Positions 55,728 through 64,000 of a stretch of DNA of 64,000 bases are shown piece by piece. Below the pieces are notes generated by a model. The model ran no database searches, was not told the origin of the DNA, and saw nothing but the letters and a program-made list of their open reading frames with translations. Every line of letters begins with the position of its first letter. The stretch's first letter is position 1. The DNA comes from Erinaceus europaeus (taxonomy: Eukaryota; Chordata; Mammalia; Eulipotyphla; Erinaceidae). Location of the stretch: positions 33,383,006 to 33,447,005 of the forward strand of contig NC_080176.1 of the NCBI RefSeq assembly GCF_950295315.1. The letters are read 5' to 3'. Made by a program: the position numbers and the translations under genes.

Positions 55728-55930
55728 GGGAGTTGGGCAGTAGCTCAGCAGGTTAAGCACACGTGGCGCAAAGCGCAAGGACAGGCATAAGGATTCCGGT
55801 TCGAGCTCCTGGCTCCCCACCTGCAGGGAAATCACTTCACAGGTGGTGAAGCAGGTCTGCAGGTGTCTATCTTTATTCCCCCCTCTCTGTGTTTCCCTCC
55901 TCTCTCTATTTCTCTCTGTCCTATCTAAAA
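55728..55930 (+). mobile_element. ERI-type SINE, A type, 15-bp TSD
   Basis: 'gggagttgggcagtagctcag', B box 'ggttcgagctc'. Perfect TSD 'aaaatgtttaaatac' lies at 55713-55727 and 55931-55945. There is almost no A-tail beyond the TSD. Confidence 0.93.
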
Positions 55931-55945
55931 AAAATGTTTAAATAC

Positions 55946-58140
55946 TTCTGTTCAAAAATATGCCAATTGAATACATTTCTTTGCAAACTGCCTTTCATCC
56001 TTTCTGGAACAAGAGGAGAAGATATAAATGGATCTTAAGTGTGGGGTTTCTGCAGTGCACCATGGATGGCTCACTTAAATTGGCCACTTTATGATTGACT
56101 TCAGCTGCTACCAGCTCTCACACTGGTCATTTCACTGTCTTTAAAATCATGCTGCCTGGGCAAGGAAGTGGTGCTGATGAACTTGATGCCGTTTATTTCT
56201 ACATATTGACGTAATCTTGTTATCTTCTATATTCCAAACACAGTTGTGCCAGGGAGTGACGGGAAAGGAATTTTAACCCATCACTCTGCTTCAATTCAAA
56301 CATGTTCCTCTTCAAATATCCTCTACTCCCCAGCGGCCCCCCCCCCCAGCCCGGACTATCCTTAGGCTCTGATAAGACATAGAGAAGAAAAGGAAGGATT
56401 GGAGGGTGGGGTTGGATTGAACTAAAATGTCTTCAATCTCCACTGGCTTCATTTGATTTTCCCCTAAATCAGTGACTAGAAGGGAGAATGCAATCCACAC
56501 CATCCAGTTACCCTTAAAATGGAAGTTTTCCTTCCTGTACCTCCCTGCCCAGGTGGCAGACTCAGAATCAGTCAGAAAAGTGAATCAACTGTCTTTAACA
56601 AGATAAGCACACCCTCAGGGAAGCATCAACTTAACAAAGCTGTATCCCCAGCTCTGAGTGTGATGATGAAGTCTGAGGCTTGGGCACTGAGGGACTTCTG
56701 TCAGAGTCCCCTGTATTGGCTGTGGGATTTTCCAGTCACTGAGAGCTGCACAGATCTCATCAAGACTGGGAGCCTCCCAAGCTTAGGATCCCATCACCCC
56801 AGTACTACATAATGGTCTATGGTTCCTGGCACACGCTGAGGGGGCATCCAATCTGAAGGTATATGGACAGTTTGTTGAGATTCTCAGGGCAACTTGAGGT
56901 CATAGAGACTCAAGAAAATACTAGTCCTGGACATCTGCACAATGTGGTGAGCTTTCCCACTGCTTCCCAGGCAGAGCACTCAGCACCCAGAATTGTTACA
57001 ATCTCACTGATCTCCAGTTGGCAGTAAGAACCCTGAGTTGATAAACTAATGAGGCACCACCCATGGGCTCAAAGACTCATTTTAGGAACTTGGCATCAAG
57101 GTCAACACAGGAGCCCAATGCCCTGGTGGGATGCAGAGAGAGCTCATGTACCTACATAGCCACATATCCACATCCAGGCCTCCTAGGACTTGCTGATATG
57201 GGAAGATGACCTTCCTCATGGGATGGTGACTGTCAGTGCTGGGAGAGGCAGCAGCTGCTGGGGAGAGGCCAGTGCTGTCCTTCCTGACTCTGACTGTGCT
57301 GCTCCACTGGGACTCCCTGAAGAATTCCAGGAGCCAATTCTCTGCCTCCCTCTGACAGAGTCACTTTTCATCTTCCTTGATTTTGGACACAAGCAAAGGC
57401 ACACAGGTGAAAACCAGTTAATAACTATGTACCTTTTATAATAAATTTTAACAATTTAAGAGTCTAGCACAGCTTTATTATAGTTTTTATTTCACCACAC
57501 TAATTCAGTGCATAATAACCTGCCAGAGACACAGAATTCACTTGACATGTGGTCTGAGCACAGACATAATGGATTATGTGGATGGCAAAATTTGGGTCAG
57601 ACCCAGCTGCCTCCCTCCACCCTTGGTAGTTCCAGGTCATATACAGAAAGCCTTAGAGATGCTGGTGAAGGTGGGTATCTGCCCAGCATTGGGCTCTGAG
57701 ACCCTTCCTCAACAAAGGGTGGGGGAATGTGACAGCCCAGGCTGTGCAAACTTTGAGGCCTGCCTAACTCGCCCAGGATTAGTCTCAGGGAAGCCTGACT
57801 TTACACATTCCTCACATCTCTGCTGTCTGGAAGGTGGAACATCTCATTTCCTAGGCTGGCAGCAGACCCTTGAGCCTCGTCAGGACTGAGCTGAGGGAAA
57901 GGAGGACCTAAACAAATGTTTCCCTGGGGTCAGACCTGACTTGGCTACCCCAGCCCAGGACACCTACTTAGTGGACCAGGCCAGAGGCTCATCCTCCCCC
58001 ATGAAACTGTTACAGATGCCAATTTTGGGCCCTGCCCCAGGCCAGCTACCATGTAGGTAATTTTATAGAAGCTTAAATTTGTGGAACACTTCAGTTTGAT
58101 AGCTTGAGAAGGGAGAGTTCTGGAATTCCTGTGATGGTAA
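55946..58140. other. Unique DNA, nothing recognised
   Basis: About 2.2 kb without recognisable repeats, the longest such stretch here. Open frames at 57190-57441 and 57542-57889 show no family features I know. Confidence 0.4.
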
Positions 58141-58147
58141 TGATCAG

Positions 58148-58471
58148 TGTCAGGAGAACTGGGGTTTATTGCTCTACACTTCCAAGAAACTGGGGTACTG
58201 TGCAGATGTCCCCTCAGGCTAGTGCCAGTTCCTGCGAGAGTTAATACAACCAATTCTGCCCCAGCTCATCACTCCCAGTTTTTGCCCTATAAATCCCTTC
58301 TTATTCCGTCCCTCTCTCTTGCCCGCTTTTCACTTTGGTGATTAGACGCAGGGAAGGTTGCTGCACGAGGCAGCCATTTTGGCTAGCTCCACGTGGCCCA
58401 AACCACTGTGCTCTCACCCAACTCTGAGGTGTCTGAACAAATAAAGAATTGTGTTCCCTCTCTGCTCTGGA

Positions 58472-58509
<38 letters not shown>

Positions 58510-58526
58510 CACGTCGCAGTACGACA
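58148..58526 (+). mobile_element. Probable LTR, gammaretrovirus/ERV1-like
   Basis: Inverted ends tgtc...gaca, CCAAT-like 'aaccaattc', TATA-like 'ccctataaatc' at ~58290 and poly(A) signal 'aataaagaattg' at ~58440. A (CT)n lies in U5 (58475-58506). No TSD is seen, and the following 'tgggggatctcag' only weakly recalls a proline-type primer site. Confidence 0.5.
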
Positions 58527-58539
58527 CTGGGGGATCTCA

Positions 58540-58885
58540 GTTTCTCCATTTGGAAAATAAGGCCACACACTGGACACTCACAAAGGCTCACAGAAGCCCT
58601 GATACTTAGGTCTGAGGTAGAGTCCCCTAGACTCTCACAGCACCCATTTCTTTAGGGAGATGCCCAAGGGCATCCTAGGAGCCCCCCCTCATAGAGGTAT
58701 GTGGCTGCCATTCACTATCTTCACTTCAAAACAAAATAGAACACTAGGGAGAAGGGTCTGTGAACCAGGAAAGTCAGTGAGGGAGAAACCAAATTAAATT
58801 ATGTGTATATGCACATGTAAGGGTGTCAAGACCTTTGCTCCTTCAATTTTCCTTTCTCTCCTCTTTAATTTTTCTCCTGTTTTTG
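58540..58885. other. Nothing recognised
   Basis: No repeat or exon is recognised. Confidence 0.4.
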
Positions 58886-58889
58886 ACTG

Positions 58890-59153
58890 CTTTTGTTGTT
58901 GTTGTTAACAGGGTTTTGCAGGGGCTCTGGGCCTGCATGAAGAATTCACTGCTCCCTTTTTTTTTCATTCGTTTTCCCCCTTTTCTTTTCTCTTTTTTTC
59001 TTTGAGAGAAATTGAGAGGGGAGGGAAAAAAGAGGCAGGGAAGAGAGATGCCTACAGCACTGCTTCACCATTAGTGAAGCTTCCCCTCTGCAGATGGTGA
59101 CTAGGGGCTTGAACGCAGGTCCTTGGACTTGGTGCATTACCATCCAATCCCCT
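58890..59153 (-). mobile_element. ERI-type SINE, B type
   Basis: The minus strand reads 'ggggattggatggtaatgcacc', 'gcgttcaagcccctagtcacc', ending with a '(tg)ttaacagggttttgc'-like module at the left. Confidence 0.75.
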
Positions 59154-59154
59154 C

Positions 59155-59582
59155 AATAACCTATTTTTTCTAGAACACAAGTCTCTTCCATTCTGTTGGG
59201 AAATAAACAAAATTCTTCTTAGTTTTTGGACTTTCCTTTGCCTACCACCACCTTTCTTCTGCTGAGAAAGGCCTTTCTTGAAGGTTGTCTTGAAGAGTGC
59301 TCTGCAATCAAAGCTCCTAGTTCTTCTATGACCTGCCTTGTGCTTCCTCTGCTCAGAAAATGTGTTGGCTCCCTCTTAATTTCTAAAGCTGAGGGTCCCT
59401 TCTCCAGCCCTGTCAGGCTTTTCTGGCATTTAATCTCTCCATCACTCCCAGTTCTTCCCTCTGACTACCACTAGTCAGGCTAAGTAATACTAAATAGCTG
59501 TCATTCTTCACCTTTAAAAAAATTGTTGTTTATAAAATGGAAATATTGATAAGACTAAGATAAGAAGAGTACATTTCCACAC
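59155..59582. other. Nothing recognised
   Basis: No repeat or exon is recognised. Confidence 0.4.
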
Positions 59583-59589
59583 AGCCCAC

Positions 59590-60610
59590 CTCTAGAGTTT
59601 CATATCCAATCTGTTCCCTTGATAGCTTCCCTATTCTTTATCCCTCTGGGAGTATGGACCCAGGATCATTGTGGGGTGCAGAAGGTGGAAGGTCTGTAAT
59701 TGCTTCTCCACTGAACCTGGGTGTTGGCAGGTCGATCCATACTCCCAGCCTGTCTCTCTCCCTAGTGAGGCAGGGCTCTGGAGAGATGGAGCTCCAGGAT
59801 ACACTAGTGGGGTCATCTGCCCAGGGAAGTCAGGTTAGCATCATGGTAGCATCTGGAACCTTGTAGCATAGTAATGATGCTGAAGGGTTGACACTCCACG
59901 CCTGATGTCTCTGGACACAGTCTGAAGTGAAGCATGCCAAGGTGGTACTCATTACATTGATTAGGTTGGGATCATCAGATGCAGTAACAGTTGGTATGAA
60001 TTGAGAGGAGCATGCAGGAAAGTGAGCCCCACCATAGAGGTTGCCAGACTGGGAGAAATATGGGTTTTATAGAGAAAGGGTAAGGTTCCTGCTGTCTTAG
60101 CAATAGATGGGAGTCCGGTGGTAGCGCAGCGGGTTAAGTACAGGTGGCATAAAGCACAAGGACCGGCATGAGGATCCCAGTTCCAGCCTCTGGCTCCCCA
60201 CCCACAGGGGAGTCGCTTCACAGGTGGTGAAGCAGGTCTGCAGGTGTCTTGCTCTCCCCTTCTCTGTCTTCCCCTCCTCTCTCCATTTCTCTGTGTCTAT
60301 CCAACAATGAAGACAATAAGAATACAACAATAAAGAAAACAAGGGCAACAAAAGGGAATAAATAAATAAATATTTTAAAGATACATTTTTTAAAAAGAAC
60401 GCAATAGATAGTTGTTGCTATAACCAAATTATCTGGCAGCTGAGTTAACTTTGAGAAGCCCGTTGTTAGGATTTGTTGTATCATACACAACCTCATCATA
60501 ATTTATGTCCTTTTATGCTCTTTATATATGGCTGTATCTTATAAAGTAACGCCATCAGTTGCTTCTGTTCTCCCTGGTCTAAGCTTTTAGGAGATTCAAT
60601 ATTTCAAAGA
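59590..60610 (-). mobile_element. L1 3' UTR, antisense, split by a SINE
   Basis: 59625-59870 is the reverse of the terminal module. 59880-60108 and 60401-60610 match the same antisense UTR seen at 45640-46050. Confidence 0.85.
60109..60400 (+). mobile_element. ERI-type SINE, A type, 9-bp TSD
   Basis: 'gggagtccggtggtagcgcag' with an intact A box, and B-box-like 'agttccagcc'. TSD 'gcaatagat' lies at 60100-60108 and 60401-60409. Confidence 0.92.
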
Positions 60611-60782
60611 ACAAGTCATTATTTAAAATGTATTAACAAATTGAGCCCACTGTTAAAATTTAATCTGATTACCAACTTGAAGTCTTAAGTGCTTAGATTG
60701 AAGGAACATATACTCAGGCTATGGTCTATGCACCTTTTTTATCCTTGCATTATGACTTCACATCATAAAACCATGACCTGCA

Positions 60783-61058
60783 AAGGAGTCAGGCAGTAGC
60801 ACAGCAGGTTAAGTGCATATGGCACAAAGTGCAAGGACTGGTGTAAAGCTCCCGGTTCAAGCCCCTGGCTTCCCACCTACAGGGGAGTCGCTTCACAGTG
60901 AAGCAGGTCTGAAGATGACTATCTTTCTCTCCCCTTCTGTCTTCCCCTCCTCTCTCCATTTCTCTCTATCCTATCCAACAATGACATCAATAACAACTAC
61001 AACAATAAAACAACAAGGGCAACAAAAAGGGAATACATAAATAAATAAATAAATAAAT
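60783..61058 (+). mobile_element. ERI-type SINE, A type, 15-bp TSD
   Basis: 'aggagtcaggcagtagcacag', B-box-like 'ggttcaagccc'. Perfect TSD 'aaaccatgacctgca' lies at 60768-60782 and 61059-61073. Confidence 0.94.
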
Positions 61059-61073
61059 AAACCATGACCTGCA

Positions 61074-61470
61074 CACACCTATTGTCATCTATTGATAGAA
61101 TATGTTATGGAGATACACAGGATATCCTCTACCTAATAGTTTTTCAGTTTCCCTTATATAAAACCCCAGGAAACTTTTCTTTGAGCAGTCAGCACATCAT
61201 CTCATGGATAACGAAATTCACACAGCCAATTCCCAAAATGTCTAAAATAGGCAAATCAATGATGCCATGTCCTGTGGAGACTACTGAGTGGAAATCACTG
61301 CACAAAAGGAGGCATGGTGCCTTATTTCTGGATCTGGGTACAGATAAGATGGAGTATTCAGTTTACAAAAATGTTCTGAGACAATAATTATGATACCAAA
61401 ACTTTGTGTAGTTATATTTGCACTTTAGTAAAACAAAGGGAAGGAATTTTCCTTGTTTCTGACCAGAAGT
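61074..61470. other. Nothing recognised
   Basis: A plus-strand open frame (61064-61387) is present but shows no known features. Confidence 0.4.
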
Positions 61471-61474
61471 TTCT

Positions 61475-62275
61475 GATAAGACTGAAATATACCTAAAATA
61501 GACTTCCTAGCTTTTTCCATCTGCTCTATTCTTACCTTTAGTTTCCTGATTATTAAACAATTTATTCTGCTTTATATCTTAATGCTTTTCAGCTGCCAAA
61601 TTGCAGATGCTAACGTGATGCCAACCTGACTCCCCTGGGTAGATGACCTCATCAATGTGTCCTAGAACTCCACCTCCCCAGAGCCCTGCCCCACTAGGGA
61701 AAGATAGAAACAGGCTGGGGGGAGTCAGGCGGTAGTGCAGTGGGTTAAGTGCATGTGGCGCAAAGTGCAAGGACCTGCGTAAGGATCCCAGTTCGAGCCC
61801 TGGCTCCCCACCTTCAGGGGAGTTGCTTCACAAGCAGTGAAGTGGATCTGCAGGTGTCTTTCTCTCCCCCTCTCTGTCTTCCCTTCCTCTCTCCATTTCT
61901 CTCTGTCCTATCTAACAACAATGACATAAATAGCTACAACAATAAGACAAGAGCAACAAAAGGGAATAAATAAATATTAAAAAAAAAAAAAAAGAAACAG
62001 GCTAGGACCTTACCCAATAGAGAAAGAGAAATACAGGCTTGGAGTATGGATTGACCTGTCAATGCCCATGTTCAGTGGGGAAGCAATTACAGAAGCCAGA
62101 CCTTCTGCATCCCACAATGACCTTGGGTCCATACTCCCAGAGGATTAAAGAATAGGAAAGCTATCAGGGGAGGGGATGGGATACAGAGTTCTGGTGGTGG
62201 GAATTCTGTGAAGTTGTACTCCTCTTATCCTATGGTTTAGTCAATGTTTCCTTTTTATAAATAAATTTTTTTAAA
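61475..62275 (+). mobile_element. L1 3' end (first of three in a row), split by a SINE
   Basis: 'gaaatatacctaaaatagactt' through the terminal module to 'ttataaataaattttttt', interrupted at 61720. Confidence 0.8.
61720..61992 (+). mobile_element. ERI-type SINE, A type, 14-bp TSD
   Basis: 'gggagtcaggcggtagtgcag', B-box-like 'agttcgagccc'. TSD 'agaaacaggctggg' at 61706-61719 and 'agaaacaggctagg' at 61993-62006. Confidence 0.93.
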
Positions 62276-62279
62276 AATT

Positions 62280-62945
62280 AGTAAAGTCATGGGCCCCTTT
62301 GGAATATACCTAAAACAGATTTCTTAGCTCCTTCTAACATGAAGACCCCATATCTCATCTTCTATATTCCTACCTATAGGTTCCTGATTATTTTTAAATT
62401 TTTTAATTACCTTTATTGGATAGAGACAGCCAGAAATTGAGATGGTAGAGGAGATAAGAGAGAGAAAGAGAGACACCTGCAGCACTGCTTTACCACTTGC
62501 AAAGATTTCCCCCTGCAGGTAGGAACCGGGGGCTTTAACCCAGGTAGGTTCCTGATTATTAAACAAGTAGTTCTGCTTTATATTTTAATGTTTTTCAGCC
62601 ACCAAGTTGCAGATACTACCATAACGCCAACCTGATTTCTCTGGGCAAACAACCTCACAAATGAGTTCTGGAACCTCTCCAGAGTCAGTCCCCACTAGGG
62701 AAAGATAGAAATAGGCTAAAAGTAAGGGTGCCAATGCCCATGTCCAGCAGAGAAGCAATTATAGAAGCCAGACCTTCCACCTTCTACACCCCAAAATGAT
62801 CCTGGGTTCATACTCCCAGAGAGATTAAAAATAGGAAAGCTTCCAATGGAGAGAATGGGATACAGAACTCTGGTGGTGGGATTTGTGTGAAATTGTACCC
62901 CTCTTATCTAATGGTCTTGCTATCATTATTAAATCAATTAAAAAA
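62280..62945 (+). mobile_element. L1 3' end (second of three), split by a SINE
   Basis: 'gtcatgggcccctttggaat' to 'ctatcattattaaatc', the long-UTR type as at 2660 and 29023. Confidence 0.8.
62393..62544 (-). mobile_element. B-type SINE, 3' part, 16-bp TSD
   Basis: Minus-strand SINE lacking its tRNA head. Perfect TSD 'taggttcctgattatt' lies at 62377-62392 and 62545-62560. Confidence 0.92.
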
Positions 62946-63195
62946 AAGGCTGGGAGTATGGATCAACCTGCCAACACCCATGTCCAGTGGAGAAACAATT
63001 ACAGAAGCCAGACCTTTTACTTTCTGCACCCTATAACAATCCTGGATCCATACTCCCAGAGGGATAAAAAATAGGAAAGCTTCCAGTGGAGGGGATGGTA
63101 TGGGATACAGAACTCTACAGTAGTGGGAATTGTGTATAAATGTATCTCTTTTATCCTAAGGTCTTGTCGATCATTATTAAATCAATTTTTAAAAA
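62946..63195 (+). mobile_element. L1 3' end (third of three)
   Basis: It starts at 'aggctgggagtatggatcaa' directly after the A-run of the previous copy and ends 'atcattattaaatcaattttt'. Confidence 0.8.
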
Positions 63196-63344
63196 AGCAT
63201 CTTCTTACGTAACCACTTATCCTGTTTCTACTTTCTGATCTTGTTCTTTTATTCTAAATTTACTTTCCACTATACAACTTTTTATGCTTTGTTTGATTAT
63301 ATACTTTGTATTTCATCATACATACGCACATGACTGAGGCTATT

Positions 63345-63570
63345 CAAAATGGAAGTAGGAACCAGAAGATAACACATTCCTTACCATGCATGAAGTCCTG
63401 GGTTTAAGTCCAGACACCACATAGGAGCACCACAGCCCCATGAGTTGTGGGACTGTGTTATCTCTCTTTCTCTCTCTAGACTTTTTTTTTAAAGAATAAA
63501 AATTGTCAGTCTAGGAGTAGTGGAATCAAGAATGGGCAAGACCCCGATGTAGCAAAAAAAAGTAGACAAA
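63345..63570 (+). mobile_element. Short SINE
   Basis: 'ggaagtaggaaccagaagataac', 'cctgggtttaagtccagacac', a CT-rich body and the '(c)taggagtagtggaatca' module. Confidence 0.6.
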
Positions 63571-63794
63571 CTATTAATAAATTGTTATTCTTTAAAATAA
63601 GACAAAAGCTGTCCTTTTGCCTAGCATATAGTGATTTTTCAACTAGAAGAAAAAAGAAAAGGAGGAGAAAAAGGGTATCTGTAAAAAAGAGAGAGAGGCC
63701 AGAAAGGAGGATTTAGGGGTCAAAGACTTAGGAATCAAGGAAGGATATTTGTTTGTATGTTTGTTTGTTTGTTTTGAATGATAGAAATTTGAGG

Positions 63795-64000
63795 GGGGCG
63801 TCAGGATTAAGTGCAGGTGCCGAGAAGCACAGGGACTGGTGTAAGGATCCCAGTTCAAGCCCCCGGCTCCCCACCTGCAGGGGAGTTGCTTCACAGGCGG
63901 TCTTTCTCTCCCCCTCTCTGTCTTCCTCTCCTCTCTCCATTTCTCTCTGTCCTATCCAACAACAACAACATCAATAACAACAATAATAACTACAACAATA
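63795..64000 (+). mobile_element. ERI-type SINE, A type, partly deleted, cut by window end
   Basis: B-box-like 'agttcaagccc', core 'cacctgcaggggagttgc' and the (aac/aat)n tail. The A-box segment and the 'gaagcaggtctgcaggtg' segment are both deleted. Confidence 0.85.

Noticed and set aside
57190..57889. Two overlapping ORFs of 83 and 115 codons
   Set aside because: No domain, splice or homology cue; length is within chance expectation for GC-richer DNA.

Overview
This is a gene-poor stretch of a eutherian mammal genome, built almost entirely of transposable elements. The organism is most likely a hedgehog (Erinaceidae). The basis is the dominant SINE: a tRNA-derived element with A box 'tagcgcagcgg', B box 'ggttcgagccc' and a 'ctgcaggtgtct...tctctgtcctatc' body ending in (aat/aaat)n. 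I associate this family with the ERI SINEs of hedgehogs; that attribution is from memory and was not searched. Autonomous L1 elements with their own lineage-specific 3' UTRs, betaretrovirus-like LTR elements with 6-bp target duplications, one probable MaLR LTR and many CT/GT/GGAA microsatellites complete the picture. I see no intact host protein-coding gene, no CRISPR, and no tRNA or rRNA gene.

Layout. 1-13.6 kb: unique DNA with SINEs, L1 3' ends and microsatellites. 13.67-17.03 kb: a fairly young 5'-truncated L1 with an 18-bp target-site duplication (TSD) and an ORF2 broken by one visible stop. 17-24 kb: dense SINEs, some nested or inverted, over decayed L1. 24-33 kb: an LTR, a MaLR-like LTR, a solo betaretroviral LTR with a perfect 6-bp TSD, and long stretches without features. 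33-40.3 kb: an old L1 (ORF1 and ORF2 relics) split by a twin-primed younger L1 and a SINE. It also holds a minus-strand ORF resembling the C-terminal part of a non-L1 (invertebrate-type) non-LTR retrotransposon. 41.06-50.06 kb: the most remarkable region (below). 50-64 kb: a solo LTR, further L1 3' ends, SINEs and a possible gammaretrovirus-like LTR.

The remarkable region. Two non-coding, non-autonomous LTR retroelements of related but distinct subfamilies lie head to head: minus strand 41070-43713 and plus strand 43720-50054. The pair as a whole is bracketed by a direct 6-bp repeat (acaagc at 41064-41069 and 50055-50060). The 6 bp between the two 5' LTRs is the exact reverse complement (gcttgt, 43714-43719). 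Neither element alone has a normal TSD; the composite does. The plus-strand element has itself received a ~3.75-kb insert (about 44785-48532). The insert starts with an intron-less, CpG-rich 5' UTR joined to the signal-peptide exon of a latrophilin gene (ADGRL2-like). That exon is joined, at what looks like a splice junction, to antisense L1 sequence. This looks like a retrocopy of an alternative host transcript that used an L1-derived exon, now lodged in an endogenous retroelement.

All boundaries were read by eye. Those fixed by TSDs are accurate to the base; other SINE and L1 edges are within about 5-30 bp.
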